This document shows, piece after piece, positions 11,413 to 20,887 of a DNA stretch of 64,000 nt. The stretch covers positions 83,113 to 147,112 of the forward strand of contig UBNE01000007.1 in NCBI GenBank assembly GCA_900466745.1, written 5' to 3'. The stretch comes from Hyphomicrobiales bacterium. Lineage in GTDB: Bacteria > Pseudomonadota > Alphaproteobacteria > Rhizobiales > Beijerinckiaceae. Within the stretch, counting starts at the first letter, position 1, and each line of letters opens with the position of its first letter. A program made the translations under genes and the position numbers. The notes beneath the pieces are model-generated. The model saw only the letters and a program-made list of their open reading frames with translations, made no database searches and was not told the origin of the DNA.

Positions 11413-11538
11413 ATGTTCCAGAATATGTCCGCCCCTCGCCGTCCTTCGCTGGCCGCCGTCCTGTTCTGGTGCGCACTCACCGTCGCCTGGTGGACGGGCC
11501 TGTGCCTCTATGCCGGCCGGCCGATCTGGTTCTGGTGA
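11413..11538 (+). CDS. Small single-helix membrane protein (41 aa)
   Basis: 41 aa: a short hydrophilic N-terminus (MFQNMSAPRRPS) and then one Trp-rich hydrophobic segment (LAAVLFWCALTVAWWTGLCL) ending YAGRPIWFW. GGGAAACAAGC before the ATG is a weak ribosome binding site. It is convergent with another small membrane gene whose stop lies directly next to its own (11539). Too short for family recognition. The helix and the positive-inside N-terminus make it credible. Confidence 0.5.
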   Translation: MFQNMSAPRRPSLAAVLFWCALTVAWWTGLCLYAGRPIWFW

Positions 11539-11769
11539 TCACTCGTCCTCGCCCGGCGTGGCGAGATAGCTGCCGAACAGGAAGCCGCTCTGGAGCGCGA
11601 ACAGATAGCCGATCCAGACGAAGGCGCTGAAGAGGCTGAGCTCTCCGCGGATCAGCCAGAGCGGGAAGAAGAACACCGTCAGCGCGACGCTGGCGACGAT
11701 GATGGCGGGATAGCCAAAGGACAGGCCGATCAGGCTTCCGAGCAGAAAGAGAATGCCTGCGATAAGCAT
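11539..11769 (-). CDS. Small membrane protein, 76 aa, unknown function
   Basis: 76 aa with two or three closely spaced hydrophobic helices: MLIAGILFLLGSLIGLSFG, PAIIVASVALTVFFFPLWLI and FVWIGYLFALQSGFLFGSYL, ending TPGEDE. I chose the ATG at 11769 because the region upstream (11770-11890) becomes AT-richer and looks like a promoter, not protein. No named family recognised. Its stop abuts that of the convergent 41-aa membrane gene. The tail-to-tail pair of tiny membrane genes may be accidental. Confidence 0.55.
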   Translation of the reverse strand: MLIAGILFLLGSLIGLSFGYPAIIVASVALTVFFFPLWLIRGELSLFSAFVWIGYLFALQSGFLFGSYLATPGEDE

Positions 11770-12019
11770 AAAATTGTCGGGATCTGATCCGTTGGCCTGT
11801 CGGTCTGGACTATGATCTGGCAGGAGACATCGCAAGGATGCGTGTGGAAGATCGGTAAATATTGAAATACCTCCCCCGATATCCTTGGGAGTGCTTTCCA
11901 GCCCGCCGCCAGAGAGGCCCGATACGGGGTCGACCGGGGGCAGGGGCGGCGCGTTGCCGCGGAGAGTTCCCTCCGCAGCGCAAGATGCTCTAGAAGCGGC
12001 GCAACCACAGGAGCATCCG

Positions 12020-12475
12020 ATGTCCATCGACGCCTCGACCTTGCAGCTCGGGCAGGCCAGCGCGCTGCCGGCCTCTCCGGAGGAAGCCCGCCTCGACCGC
12101 GTGCCGAACCCGCATGCCGGCACCCGCTATCTCGCCCGCTTCACCTGCCCGGAATTCACCTCGATCTGCCCGGTCACGGGCCAGCCCGATTTCGGCATCC
12201 TCGTCATCGATTACCTGCCGGGCCCGTGGCTGGTCGAGTCGAAGTCGCTGAAGCTCTACCTCGCCTCCTTCCGCAACCATGGCGCCTTCCACGAGGACTG
12301 CACCATTGGCATCGGCAAGCGGCTGGTCGACCTGCTGGAGCCGGAATGGTTCCGCATCGGCGGCTACTGGTATCCGCGCGGCGGCATCCCGATCGACGTG
12401 TTCTGGCAGACCGGCGAGCCGCCGAAGGGGCTGTGGCTGCCGGACCAGGGCGTGGCGCCCTATCGCGGGCGGTAG
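12020..12475 (+). CDS. queF: NADPH-dependent 7-cyano-7-deazaguanine (preQ0) reductase
   Basis: 151 aa, the short YkvM-type QueF. Reduces the nitrile of preQ0 to the aminomethyl of preQ1, the substrate of Tgt (encoded at 6221). Seen: [14 protein letters not shown] with the catalytic Cys that forms the thioimide, and the family segment [20 protein letters not shown] with its conserved Glu and His. The ATG at 12020 follows CACAGGAGCATCCG, a good ribosome binding site. I looked for a preQ1 riboswitch in the 250 bp upstream and did not see one. It ends just before a large hairpin. Confidence 0.96.
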   Translation: MSIDASTLQLGQASALPASPEEARLDRVPNPHAGTRYLARFTCPEFTSICPVTGQPDFGILVIDYLPGPWLVESKSLKLYLASFRNHGAFHEDCTIGIGKRLVDLLEPEWFRIGGYWYPRGGIPIDVFWQTGEPPKGLWLPDQGVAPYRGR

Positions 12476-12485
12476 GGAACCTCTC

Positions 12486-12542
12486 CGTCATCGCGCGTCC
12501 TTGGGCTTGCGGAAGGCAAGACCCGAGGGCGCGCAATGACGA
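12486..12542. terminator. Imperfect palindrome between convergent queF and MFS genes; probable bidirectional terminator
   Basis: CGTCATCGCGCG at the left end is inverted as GCGCGCAATGACG at the right end, with inner arms TTGGGCTTGC and GGCAAGACCC around GGAA. No T-run. Its GTCAT...ATGAC ends resemble the dispersed palindrome family, so it may be a diverged member of that family used as a terminator. Confidence 0.5.
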
Positions 12543-12554
12543 TGTAAGTGCGCC

Positions 12555-13751
12555 TCAGCTCCGCGAGCCCAGGGGCGGCAGGAGCTTCGGCGTCAGCAGC
12601 CCGAGCAGCCCGATGCCGACGCCGAAGACGGCGAGCGCGCCGGAGGTGCCGAGCGCGTTCAGCAGGGTCCCCATCGCCAGCGGCCCGGTGGCGTGGCCCA
12701 TGAAGAAGAAGCAGGCGAACAGGGCCATGGCCGAGCCGCGCGCCGTCGGCGCGAGCTCGGTCGCCTGGGCCTGGAAGGTGCCGTGCAGCAGGAAGAAGCC
12801 GAAGCCGATCAGCAGGAAGATGCCGATCGCGCTCCACCACGGCGCCGGGATGACGAACAGCCCGTAGCCCAGCGCCATGGCGATGCCGCCATAGCGCATC
12901 ATCTGCCGCGGCCCGACGCGCTGGACCAGGATTCGCGTCAGCACGCCGTAGACCAGCCCGCCGAGCCCCATCGCGCCGATGGCGAGACCGGCCTCCGAGG
13001 AGCCGGTGCCGGAGCGCTCGTGCAGGATCGCCGCGACGAAGGGCGGCAGGCCGAAGACCATCGCCCCCTCGAGCATGACGAGGAGATAGAGCAGCTTGCT
13101 GCGCGGATTGGCGAAGACCGCGCGGTAGCTCCCGATCGCTCCCGAGAGGCTGAGCGGCGGGCGGTCCGCGTTCGGGCGCGGCTTCAGGACGAGCCGCACG
13201 AGCGCCGCGCCGCCGATCGCGAGCAGCGCCGCGGTGCCGAGCACGGCGCGCCAGCCGATATGGTCGGCGACGACGCCCGAGAAGGCGGCACCCGCCATCT
13301 GGCCGATGATCATGATGACGAGGAAGCGCCCGAGCATGATCTGGCGCTCGGCCATCGGGGCGCGGTCGCCGATCGCCGCCATCGCGGCGGGGATGACGCC
13401 GCCCGCCATCACGCCGCCAACGGCGCGTAAGGCCAGCAGCATCCAGAAATCGGTGGCGAAGGCGGCGAGCGCCGACAGCGTGCCGAGCAGGACGAGGCAG
13501 GTCGAGATGCTGCGCAGCTTGCCGACCGCGTCGGCGATCGGCCCGAGGAAGGGCTGGCCGAGCGCGTAGCAGCCCGAGAAGGCGGTCACCAGGAAGGCGA
13601 TCTGGTGGACGCTCTGGCCGAACTCGACCGCGAGCGTCGGCACCAGCGGGTCGATGAGCCGCATGGTGAAGGTCGAGGCGAAGCCGCAGAGGCCGAGGAT
13701 CGGGATCAGCGCGCCGAGATCGTCGCCGGAAGCCGGCTTCGGCTCAGACAT
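12555..13751 (-). CDS. MFS transporter
   Basis: 398 aa with twelve predicted membrane helices. The loop between helices 2 and 3 reads [13 protein letters not shown], a weak form of the G-x-x-x-D-x-x-G-R motif, as in DHA1-type drug/metabolite exporters. Its ATG lies inside the 3' end of kdsA (8-bp overlap), so the two form an operon. The coupling may be fortuitous or may indicate export of a sugar or sugar acid. No substrate can be assigned. Confidence 0.88.
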   Translation of the reverse strand: MSEPKPASGDDLGALIPILGLCGFASTFTMRLIDPLVPTLAVEFGQSVHQIAFLVTAFSGCYALGQPFLGPIADAVGKLRSISTCLVLLGTLSALAAFATDFWMLLALRAVGGVMAGGVIPAAMAAIGDRAPMAERQIMLGRFLVIMIIGQMAGAAFSGVVADHIGWRAVLGTAALLAIGGAALVRLVLKPRPNADRPPLSLSGAIGSYRAVFANPRSKLLYLLVMLEGAMVFGLPPFVAAILHERSGTGSSEAGLAIGAMGLGGLVYGVLTRILVQRVGPRQMMRYGGIAMALGYGLFVIPAPWWSAIGIFLLIGFGFFLLHGTFQAQATELAPTARGSAMALFACFFFMGHATGPLAMGTLLNALGTSGALAVFGVGIGLLGLLTPKLLPPLGSRS

Positions 13752-14613
13752 AGGCGACGTTTGGCGCCGGGCTGCCCTTGGCGAGGCGGTCGAAGGCCTG
13801 CAATGCCGCGATCAGGCCCTGGAACTCCGGCAGCGGCACCATGTTGGGGCCGTCGGAGGGAGCCCTGTCCGGATCGGGATGGGTCTCGATGAAGACGCCG
13901 GCGACGCCGACCGCGACCGCCGCGCGCGCCAGCACCGGCACGAATTCGCGCTGGCCCCCGGTCGAGGAGCCCTTGCCGCCCGGCTGCTGCACCGAATGGG
14001 TGGCGTCGAAGATCACGGGCGCGCCGATCTCGGCCATGATCGGCAGGCTGCGCATGTCGGTGACGAGGGTGTTGTAGCCGAAGGAGGCGCCACGCTCGGT
14101 CAGCATGACGTTGGCGTTGCCGCTCTCGGTCACCTTGGCCGCGACGTTGACCATGTCCCAGGGCGCGAGGAACTGGCCCTTCTTGACGTTGACGACCCGG
14201 CCGGTCTTCGCCGCCGCGACGAGCAGGTCGGTCTGGCGGCAGAGGAAGGCGGGGATCTGCAGCACGTCGACGACCTCGGCGACGGGCGCGCACTGGCTCG
14301 CCTCGTGCACGTCGGTCAGCACGGGCAGGCCGGTGCGCTCGCGGATCTCGGCGAAGACGGGGAGCGCCGCCTCCAGCCCCATGCCGCGCGCGCCCTTGAC
14401 GCTGGTGCGGTTCGCCTTGTCGAAGGAGGTCTTGAAGACGAGACCGACCTCCAGCGCATCGGCGATCTCCTTGAGCGCCAGCGCGCATTCAAGCGCGTGG
14501 TTCCGGCTCTCCATCTGGCAGGGCCCGGCGATCACCGACAGCGGCAGCCGGTTTCCGAAACGCACGGGCCGGGCGAGATCCTCGCCAATGGTGACGATGG
14601 CGTTGGGGGTCAT
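13744..14613 (-). CDS. kdsA: 3-deoxy-8-phosphooctulonate (KDO-8-P) synthase
   Basis: 289 aa. Condenses arabinose-5-phosphate with PEP to form KDO-8-P for lipopolysaccharide inner core. Seen: IAGPCQMES, the phosphate-binding [32 protein letters not shown] and [12 protein letters not shown]. The Cys in GPCQMES and the C-terminal region determine whether such enzymes use a metal; I cannot settle this by eye. Start set at the ATG at 14613 ([10 protein letters not shown]). The frame runs 40 codons further upstream but that part is the 13-bp tandem repeat and non-coding. The MFS gene overlaps its 3' end. Confidence 0.97.
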   Translation of the reverse strand: MTPNAIVTIGEDLARPVRFGNRLPLSVIAGPCQMESRNHALECALALKEIADALEVGLVFKTSFDKANRTSVKGARGMGLEAALPVFAEIRERTGLPVLTDVHEASQCAPVAEVVDVLQIPAFLCRQTDLLVAAAKTGRVVNVKKGQFLAPWDMVNVAAKVTESGNANVMLTERGASFGYNTLVTDMRSLPIMAEIGAPVIFDATHSVQQPGGKGSSTGGQREFVPVLARAAVAVGVAGVFIETHPDPDRAPSDGPNMVPLPEFQGLIAALQAFDRLAKGSPAPNVAYV

Positions 14614-14622
14614 GGCGGGTCC

Positions 14623-14674
14623 TTCGCGGCAAGGCTTTGCGGCGAGACTTCGCTGCGAGGCTTCGCGGCGAGGC
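14623..14674. repeat. Four tandem 13-bp repeats in the kdsA leader
   Basis: TTCGCGGCAAGGC, TTTGCGGCGAGAC, TTCGCTGCGAGGC and TTCGCGGCGAGGC follow one another exactly, just upstream of the kdsA start (minus strand). The 13-bp period would shift frame if translated, which supports a non-coding leader. Confidence 0.8.
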
Positions 14675-14949
14675 CTTGGCATGCAGGCTGCCGGGCATAG
14701 GGCGGCTCGCCCTTCCGGGTCAAGTCGGGGCACGCCGTGCAGAAGTTGTTCGGCCTGGGCGCAACGGGCTGGCGAAGCGGGAGCGAGGTCTGTAAATTCG
14801 CAGGCGAGGTACTATCTTTGACGGGAACGCAGGATCGGTTGGATACGGCGCGGACGGATATGATCGAGGCAGGCCAGGGCACAGCGATGCGGATCGGAAC
14901 GGCGCCGGAGAGATCGGCGCACCCGCACGGCATCGCGGCGACGGTCGCC

Positions 14950-15291
14950 ATGGCCGACCGCCCGAAGCGGGCCGGCCCGCCGGCCGATGGCGGGCGCGAG
15001 GGCACGGGAACGGCGGTGCTGACCCGCACCCGCACGCGCAAGCCCAATCTCTACCGCGTCCTGCTTCTGAACGACGACTACACCCCGATGGAGTTCGTCG
15101 TTCACGTGCTGGAGCGGTTCTTCAACAAGGACCGCGCCGAGGCGACCCGGATCATGATGCATGTGCATCAGAACGGCGTCGGCGAATGCGGCGTCTTCAC
15201 CTATGAGGTCGCCGAAACCAAGGTCACTCTCGTCATGGATCTCGCGCGCAAGCACATGCACCCGCTGCAATGCGTGATGGAGAAGAAGTAG
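14950..15291 (+). CDS. clpS: ATP-dependent Clp protease adaptor ClpS
   Basis: N-end-rule adaptor that hands substrates with N-terminal Phe, Leu, Trp or Tyr to ClpA. The core is clear: [18 protein letters not shown] with the substrate-gating N-D-D/T-P-M-E residues, [32 protein letters not shown]. From the ATG at 14950 the protein is 113 aa, the usual size. In-frame ATGs at 14887 and 14860 would add an unconserved N-terminal extension, and none has a convincing ribosome binding site, so the exact start is uncertain. ClpA follows after 46 bp, the standard operon. Confidence 0.93.
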   Translation: MADRPKRAGPPADGGREGTGTAVLTRTRTRKPNLYRVLLLNDDYTPMEFVVHVLERFFNKDRAEATRIMMHVHQNGVGECGVFTYEVAETKVTLVMDLARKHMHPLQCVMEKK

Positions 15292-15337
15292 CGTTGGGCC
15301 GGACCGCATATTCCCGAAACAGATAGGAGCGCGCCCC

Positions 15338-17872
15338 TTGCCGAGTTTCTCGCGCAGTCTCGAACAGGCGCTTCACCGGGCTCTGGCTCTCGCCAATGAG
15401 CGCCGCCACGAATACGCCACCCTCGAACATCTCCTGCTCGCGCTGGTCGATGACCAGGACGCGGCCGCGGTGATGCGCGCCTGCAGCGTCGATCTCGACC
15501 TGCTCAGGCGCAACCTCGTCGACTATATCGACTCGGAGCTGACCAACCTCGTTACCGACGGGCGCGACGATTCCAAGCCGACCGCCGGCTTCCAGCGCGT
15601 GATCCAGCGCGCCGTCATCCATGTCCAGTCCTCCGGCCGCGAGGAGGTGACCGGCGCCAATGTGCTCGTCGCGATGTTCGCCGAGCGCGAGAGCCACGCC
15701 GCCTATTTCCTGCAGGAGCAGGACATGACCCGCTATGACGCGGTCAACTACATCAGCCACGGCATCGCCAAACGCCCCGGCGCCAGCGAGAGCCGCCCGG
15801 TGCGCGGCGCCGAGGACGACGCCGAGCCGCAGCGCGAGCAACGCTCGGACCAGGCCGGCGAGCCGGACAAGGACAAGAAGAAAAAGGAAAGCGCGCTGGA
15901 GGCTTACTGCGTCAACCTCAACCGGAAGGCGAGGGACGGGCGCATCGATCCGCTGATCGGCCGCGAGGCCGAGGTTCAGCGCACGATCCAGATCCTCTGC
16001 CGCCGTCAGAAGAACAACCCGCTGCTGGTCGGCGATCCCGGCGTCGGCAAGACGGCGATCGCCGAGGGCCTCGCCCTCAAGATCACCCGCGGCGAGGTGC
16101 CGGAGGTCCTGCACGACGCCACGGTGTTCTCGCTCGACATGGGCACGCTGCTCGCCGGCACGCGCTATCGCGGCGATTTCGAGGAACGCCTCAAGCAGGT
16201 GATGAAGGAGATCGAGCAGCATCCCAAGGCGATCATGTTCATCGACGAGATCCACACGGTGATCGGCGCCGGCGCGACCTCGGGCGGGGCGATGGACGCC
16301 TCGAACCTGCTGAAGCCGGCGCTCGCCTCGGGCTCGCTGCGCTGCATCGGTTCGACCACCTACAAGGAATACCGCCAGTATTTCGAGAAGGACCGGGCGC
16401 TGGTCCGCCGCTTCCAGAAGATCGACGTCAACGAGCCCTCGGTGCCGGACACGATCGAGATCCTGAAGGGCCTCAAGCCCTATTTCGAGGAGTTCCACAA
16501 GCTGCGCTACACCCAGGATGCCATCAAGGCGGCGGTGGAGCTCTCGGCGCGCTACATCCACGACCGCAAGCTGCCGGACAAGGCGATTGACGTGATCGAC
16601 GAGACCGGCGCCTCGCAGATGCTGCTGCCCGAAAGCAAGCGCAAGAAGACCATCGGCGTGAAGGAGGTCGAGGCGGCGGTCTCGACCATGGCCCGCATCC
16701 CGGCCAAGACCGTCTCGAAGGACGATGCCGAGGTGCTGCGCAATCTCGAGACCACGCTGAAGCGCACCGTCTACGGCCAGGAGAAGGCGATCGAGGCCCT
16801 GTCCTCCTCTATCAAGCTCGCCCGCGCGGGCCTGCGCGACGGCGAGAAGCCGATCGGCTGCTATCTCTTCGCCGGCCCGACCGGCGTCGGCAAGACCGAG
16901 GTCGCTCGCCAGCTCGCCTCCTCGCTCGGCGTCGAGCTGATCCGCTTCGACATGTCGGAATATATGGAGCGTCACACCGTCTCGCGATTGATCGGTGCGC
17001 CTCCCGGCTATGTCGGCTTCGACCAGGGTGGCCTGCTCACCGACCAGATCGACCAGCATCCGCATTGCGTGCTGCTGCTCGACGAGATCGAGAAGGCCCA
17101 TCCCGACCTGTTCAACATCCTCCTGCAGGTGATGGACCACGGCAAGCTGACCGACAACAACGGCAAGCAGGTCGATTTCAGGAACGTCATCCTGATCATG
17201 ACCACCAATGCCGGAGCCGCCGACATGGCCCGCAACGCCTATGGCTTCACCCGCACCAAGCGCGAGGGCGACGATACCGAGGCGATCAACAAGCTGTTCG
17301 CGCCGGAATTCCGCAACCGTCTCGACGCCACCATCTCCTTCGGCCATCTGCCGAAGAGCGTGGTCGCCCGCGTCGTCGACAAGTTCGTGCTCCAGCTCGA
17401 GGCCCAGCTCGCCGACCGCAACGTCACCATCGAACTCTCGGACGAGGCCCGCGAATGGCTGGTCGAGAACGGCTATGACGAGGCGATGGGCGCCCGCCCG
17501 ATGGCCCGGCTGATCCAGCAGACCATCAAGACGCCGCTCGCCGACGAGGTGCTGTTCGGGCGCCTCAAGAACGGCGGCGCGGTCAAGGTCGTGGTCGTCC
17601 ACTCCGAAACCGGCATCAAGGTGCTCGGCCTCGAATTCCCGGACGGGCCGGTCAAGCCGAAGCCGGAGAAGGACGTCGAGGCCGCCAACGCCAAGCGCCT
17701 GCCGAAGCCGCGCGCCAAGGCGTCCGGCTCCGGCTCGCCCAAATCGAGCCCGCCGCGCCGCGCGCCCAAGGGGGCGGGGCCGGGCGATGGACCGGGCGGC
17801 CCCGCCGCGCCGGCCAAGGCGTCCGGCCGCGCCGTCCGCACCGTGCCGAAGGTTCCGCTGACGAAGGCCTGA
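15338..17872 (+). CDS. clpA: ATP-dependent Clp protease ATP-binding subunit ClpA
   Basis: 844 aa Hsp100 unfoldase that works with ClpP (39224) and ClpS. The start is TTG at 15338 (PSFSRSLEQ), 7 nt after AGGAGC. Layout: N-terminal Clp-N repeats ([19 protein letters not shown]), AAA1 with Walker A GDPGVGKT and Walker [12 protein letters not shown]2 with GPTGVGKT and LLLDEIEK, then the D2 small domain. An acidic/lysine linker ([11 protein letters not shown]) precedes AAA1. Unusual: after the normal end of the fold there is a Pro/Lys/Ala/Gly-rich tail of about 75 residues (from about [10 protein letters not shown] to the end), longer than E. coli ClpA, which is 758 aa. The next gene starts 4 bp after the stop. 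Confidence 0.97.
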   Translation: MPSFSRSLEQALHRALALANERRHEYATLEHLLLALVDDQDAAAVMRACSVDLDLLRRNLVDYIDSELTNLVTDGRDDSKPTAGFQRVIQRAVIHVQSSGREEVTGANVLVAMFAERESHAAYFLQEQDMTRYDAVNYISHGIAKRPGASESRPVRGAEDDAEPQREQRSDQAGEPDKDKKKKESALEAYCVNLNRKARDGRIDPLIGREAEVQRTIQILCRRQKNNPLLVGDPGVGKTAIAEGLALKITRGEVPEVLHDATVFSLDMGTLLAGTRYRGDFEERLKQVMKEIEQHPKAIMFIDEIHTVIGAGATSGGAMDASNLLKPALASGSLRCIGSTTYKEYRQYFEKDRALVRRFQKIDVNEPSVPDTIEILKGLKPYFEEFHKLRYTQDAIKAAVELSARYIHDRKLPDKAIDVIDETGASQMLLPESKRKKTIGVKEVEAAVSTMARIPAKTVSKDDAEVLRNLETTLKRTVYGQEKAIEALSSSIKLARAGLRDGEKPIGCYLFAGPTGVGKTEVARQLASSLGVELIRFDMSEYMERHTVSRLIGAPPGYVGFDQGGLLTDQIDQHPHCVLLLDEIEKAHPDLFNILLQVMDHGKLTDNNGKQVDFRNVILIMTTNAGAADMARNAYGFTRTKREGDDTEAINKLFAPEFRNRLDATISFGHLPKSVVARVVDKFVLQLEAQLADRNVTIELSDEAREWLVENGYDEAMGARPMARLIQQTIKTPLADEVLFGRLKNGGAVKVVVVHSETGIKVLGLEFPDGPVKPKPEKDVEAANAKRLPKPRAKASGSGSPKSSPPRRAPKGAGPGDGPGGPAAPAKASGRAVRTVPKVPLTKA

Positions 17873-17876
17873 GACC

Positions 17877-18164
17877 GTGCTGTTCAAACGCAAGACTGCG
17901 ACGCTCGCCGCCGAGACCGGCGAGGTCGCGACCGAAGCCGCCGAGGCGCCGGCGCGGCAGCAGAAGGAAAAGCTCGGCTGGTTCGAGAAGCGCAGCCGCC
18001 GCCGGCGCCGGCGCATCATCTTCGAGGAGGTGCTGGGCTGGATCCTCGTCCCGGCCTTCATCTATCTGATCTATCTCGGCGTCCAGTCGGTCGGCGGCAT
18101 CCCCAAAGAGCTGGTCGATTTCGGCAACGAGCTGATCGCCATGGTGATGAAGGGCAAAGGCTGA
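17877..18164 (+). CDS. Hypothetical single-span membrane protein in the clpSA operon
   Basis: 95 aa starting at GTG 17877, only 4 bp after the clpA stop. The N-terminal half is charged, with a highly basic patch (KRSRRRRRRI) before one hydrophobic helix (LGWILVPAFIYLIYLGVQSVG), then a short amphipathic tail ending MKGKG. The basic patch predicts an inside N-terminus. Not a family I can name. Tight spacing suggests cotranscription with clpA, but function in proteolysis is only guesswork. Confidence 0.65.
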   Translation: MLFKRKTATLAAETGEVATEAAEAPARQQKEKLGWFEKRSRRRRRRIIFEEVLGWILVPAFIYLIYLGVQSVGGIPKELVDFGNELIAMVMKGKG

Positions 18165-18311
18165 CCCTGCGGCCCGCCTCAGCCCTGCGGCTGCCGCAAG
18201 GCCGGCAGTCCGCGTTGCGGCTTGGCGAGCATCGGCAGCATGGACGATAGAGGGAAGGGCTCCGGATGCGCCGGGGCCCGAACCCGCCCGAGCCGTCCCG
18301 CCGATGACCGC

Positions 18312-19034
18312 ATGAGCGTTTCCGCCGATTGGAGCTGGCAGCGCGTCGCGCTCGCCGGCGCACGCGATGCGCTGTCGCTGCCGGCCTGGATCGTCGGATT
18401 CGGCCTCGTCGGCATCGGTTCCCTGGCCCATGACGTCGGCTATCCGGTCGGCAGCGCGGTCCTCTCCACCATTCTCGTCTGGGCCGGCCCGTCGCAGGTG
18501 CTGTTCTTCGCCTCGATCGCGGCGGGCGCGGCCTGGAGCGCGATCGCCATCGCCATCGCCTTCGCCTCGCTGCGCTTCCTGCCGATGACGGTCGCCATCC
18601 TGCCGCTGCTGCGCCGGCCCGGCCAGAGCGTCTGGCTGCAGCTCCTGCTCTCGCATTACGTCGCCGTCACCGCCTGGACCGAAGGGTTGCGGCGCCTGCC
18701 GCCGATCCCGCTCCGGCAGCGCGTTCCCTATTTCCTCGGTTTCGCCAATGCCTGCATGACGGTGAGCGCGCTCGGCACTTTCGCCGGCTATTACCTTCTG
18801 GGCACCTTGCCGCTGCCTTTCGCCGCCGGGCTGCTCTGCCTGACGCCGATCTTCTTCCTGGTCTCGCTGACGGCCGGGCTGCGCCATCGCGGCGACGTCG
18901 CCGCGCTCGTCCTCGGCCTGGTGCTGGCCCCGCTCTGCGAGCGCTTCATCGGCGGCGGCTTCGACCTCATCGTCGCGGGCCTGATCGCCGGGACCGTCGC
19001 GGTCTTCGTCGGCAAGAGGCGCAAGGCCGCATGA
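18312..19034 (+). CDS. azlC: AzlC family branched-chain amino acid exporter, large subunit
   Basis: 240 aa with six to seven predicted membrane helices. Family-like segments: ARDALSLPAWIVGFGLVGIG and the highly typical VLVWAGPSQV region (here LVWAGPSQVLFFASIAAGA). AzlC pairs with the small AzlD to export branched-chain or other amino acids. The ATG at 18312 is preferred over the upstream frame extension, which overlaps non-coding sequence. AzlD overlaps the 3' end by 4 bp. Confidence 0.9.
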   Translation: MSVSADWSWQRVALAGARDALSLPAWIVGFGLVGIGSLAHDVGYPVGSAVLSTILVWAGPSQVLFFASIAAGAAWSAIAIAIAFASLRFLPMTVAILPLLRRPGQSVWLQLLLSHYVAVTAWTEGLRRLPPIPLRQRVPYFLGFANACMTVSALGTFAGYYLLGTLPLPFAAGLLCLTPIFFLVSLTAGLRHRGDVAALVLGLVLAPLCERFIGGGFDLIVAGLIAGTVAVFVGKRRKAA

Positions 19035-19393
19035 CCCAGCCGATCGCCTGGCTCGACGGCCCGCACTGGCCCTATCTCGCGCTCATCCTCTTCGCCGTGC
19101 TGCCGACCGAGATCTGGCGCTGGCTCGCCGTGGCCTTCGCGCGGGGCCTGGATGCGGATTCGGCGCTGCTCGACTGGGTGCGGGCGGTCGCGACCGCGCT
19201 GCTCGCCGGAATCGTGGCCAAGCTCGTGGTCTCGCCGCCGGGCGTGCTGGCGCAGGTGCCCGTGCTGGTACGGGTCGCGGCGCTCGCAGCCGCCGTCGCC
19301 GTCATGGCGCTGAGCCGCCGGCGGATGATGCTGGCCGTGCTGATGGCCGAGGCGGTGCTGATCGGCGGCGTCTGGCTGTTCGGGGCGATCTGA
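19031..19393 (+). CDS. azlD: AzlD family amino acid exporter, small subunit
   Basis: 120 aa with four hydrophobic segments; starts inside the azlC stop (ATGA overlap), so the two are translationally coupled. Seen: ILFAVLPTEIWRWLAVAFA and the closing helices LAAAVAVMALSRRRMM, LAVLMAEAVLIGGVWLF. Functions as the obligate partner of AzlC. The assignment rests on the pairing and size as much as on motifs. Confidence 0.87.
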   Translation: MTQPIAWLDGPHWPYLALILFAVLPTEIWRWLAVAFARGLDADSALLDWVRAVATALLAGIVAKLVVSPPGVLAQVPVLVRVAALAAAVAVMALSRRRMMLAVLMAEAVLIGGVWLFGAI

Positions 19394-19477
19394 AGCCGGG
19401 CCCCAAGAGCGGAACGCGTTTTTCGCGAACAGCCGATATAAAATCGAAGAGCTGGAGTATCGGGCTGAAGACGATGT

Positions 19478-19519
19478 TCAGCCCGGCGCGACCCGGAAGC
19501 CGTTGAGGCGTTGGCTCAT
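19478..19519 (-). other. 13-codon minus-strand micro-ORF with a good ribosome binding site
   Basis: Reads MSQRLNGFRVAPG and stop, preceded by GGAGACAGGACC. The peptide resembles the first residues of AhpD/carboxymuconolactone decarboxylase proteins (M-x-x-R-L-N-x-x-x-x-A-P), so it may be the stub of a deleted gene or a leader peptide. It lies in the 188-bp gap between azlD and the HIT gene. Speculative. Confidence 0.25.
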
Positions 19520-19581
19520 GGTCCTGTCTCCATCGGTTGATGAAGACAAGACGAGACAGCCCGCGCCGCTGTGACATTCCC

Positions 19582-20010
19582 TCAGGAATTTTTCAGCGCG
19601 GCGCGAATCTTCTCGGCGTTGGCGGCCAGCACCTCCGGCTTCTCCATCGCGCCGGTATGGGGGCGCAGCGCCACGCCCTCGAAGCGCGGCATAACATGGA
19701 CATGCAGGTGGAACACCACCTGTCCGCCGGCCGTTTCGTTGAACTGCTGGATGGTGAGGCCGTCGGCGGCGAAAGCGTCCTTGACGGCGCGGGAGAGCTT
19801 CTGCGTCGTCACCGCCACGGCCTGCAGCGCCTCGGGCGGGGCGTCGAAAATGTTGCGGCAGGGCGCCTTGGGGATCACCAGAACATGGCCGTCGGCGCGC
19901 GGCATGATGTCCATGATCGCGAGCGTCTCGGCGTCCTCGTAGACGGTCTGGGAGGGCAATTCGCCACGCAGGATCTTGGCGAAGACGTTTGACGGGTCGT
20001 AGGCGCTCAT
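19582..20010 (-). CDS. HIT family protein (histidine triad hydrolase)
   Basis: 142 aa. The triad motif FHLHVHVMPRF is intact, preceded by VFAKILRGELPSQTVYEDAETLAIMD (shown here as two family blocks, FAKILRGELP and YEDAETLAIMD) and ADGHVLVIPK. HIT enzymes hydrolyse nucleotide phosphoramidates or dinucleoside polyphosphates in the cytoplasm. Start set at the ATG at 20010 (MSAYDPSNVF), which gives the normal family N-terminus. Monocistronic on the minus strand. Confidence 0.93.
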   Translation of the reverse strand: MSAYDPSNVFAKILRGELPSQTVYEDAETLAIMDIMPRADGHVLVIPKAPCRNIFDAPPEALQAVAVTTQKLSRAVKDAFAADGLTIQQFNETAGGQVVFHLHVHVMPRFEGVALRPHTGAMEKPEVLAANAEKIRAALKNS

Positions 20011-20086
20011 GGCGGGTCCGGCTGGTTCGACAGGGAGGCCCAGCCTGTGGCCCGGCCGTCGGGGCGTCAAGGCCGACGGTCCCGCG

Positions 20087-20887
20087 TCAGGCGCCGAGCG
20101 GCAGGCGCTCGGCGATCGCGGAGTCGAGCACGAGGTCGTCGGCGGCGCCGAGCAGCCAGAGCTCGCCTGCGGTGAAGCGCAGCAGCGGCAGGTTCCACCA
20201 GCGCCGGACGAGGGCTGCCAGCGCCGCCGTTTCCTCCGCGTCGAGATCGTCGGTCAGGTTGTAGAGCCCGACCAGCCAGAGGTCGCCGGGTGGCCGGCCG
20301 AAAGCGGCCTGGATGGCCTGCAACGGATTGGTCCCGCCGCGCTTTTCGGGATAGACGGCGAGATAGAGCCGGCCGCGATTGACGTTGCCGGAGAACAATC
20401 CGCGCAGCTCGACGGTGACGGGGCCGGTTTGCGCCAGCGTTCGCCGGATTTCCGGCGCGACGGCGGGCGGGCGGTCGACGCCGAGCGAGCCGCAGAGCGT
20501 CGCATGCAGCCTGTCGCGCCGCCTGGGCAGCAGGTCCCAGGCGATCTTGCCGGCGAAGGGCGAGGCCTTCAGCGCCGCCTCCAGCTCCCGGAAGGCCGGC
20601 GAGGCCCGCAGCGCCGCATCCTCGACCGGCAGCACCAGCGAGAAGATGCGCGGATGCCGGCCCATTTCGTAGGACTTGCCCTCGCGGCGCGGGATGACGC
20701 GCGGATGCGCCGGTGCCAGCAGCGGCAGATGCGCCAGCCGATAGCCCTCGTCGAGCGCGAGGGGGCCGGAGAAATCGGTCAGGCTGCGCCGGTAGCCGAG
20801 TTCGGCGTCGGTGCAGAACCCGACGCTCGCCGGCGCGGCCGCATCGGGGCGAAAGCCGGGGCTTCGTTCGGGCGATTCGTCAGTCAT
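20087..20887 (-). CDS. Conserved-looking hypothetical protein, last gene of the RidA operon
   Basis: 266 aa starting MTDESPERSPG. No signal peptide or membrane helix. A segment RLHATLCGSLG resembles one HxT half-motif of 2H phosphoesterases, and GRLYLAVYPEKRGG could be a matching strand, but a second HxT is not visible, so I do not assign that family. Its start overlaps the upstream FemAB-like gene by 8 bp, making it the fourth gene of a tightly packed operon (RidA, GDPD, FemAB-like, this). Function unknown. Confidence 0.72.
   Translation of the reverse strand: MTDESPERSPGFRPDAAAPASVGFCTDAELGYRRSLTDFSGPLALDEGYRLAHLPLLAPAHPRVIPRREGKSYEMGRHPRIFSLVLPVEDAALRASPAFRELEAALKASPFAGKIAWDLLPRRRDRLHATLCGSLGVDRPPAVAPEIRRTLAQTGPVTVELRGLFSGNVNRGRLYLAVYPEKRGGTNPLQAIQAAFGRPPGDLWLVGLYNLTDDLDAEETAALAALVRRWWNLPLLRFTAGELWLLGAADDLVLDSAIAERLPLGA

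Noticed and set aside
11770..12019. preQ1 riboswitch upstream of queF
   Set aside because: Looked for a class I or II preQ1 aptamer; no matching pseudoknot pattern seen.
15233..18061. Very long minus-strand open frame opposite clpA (about 940 codons)
   Set aside because: Antisense of a high-GC core gene; composition is Leu/Ala/Arg/Gly-rich with no motif, as expected from codon bias.
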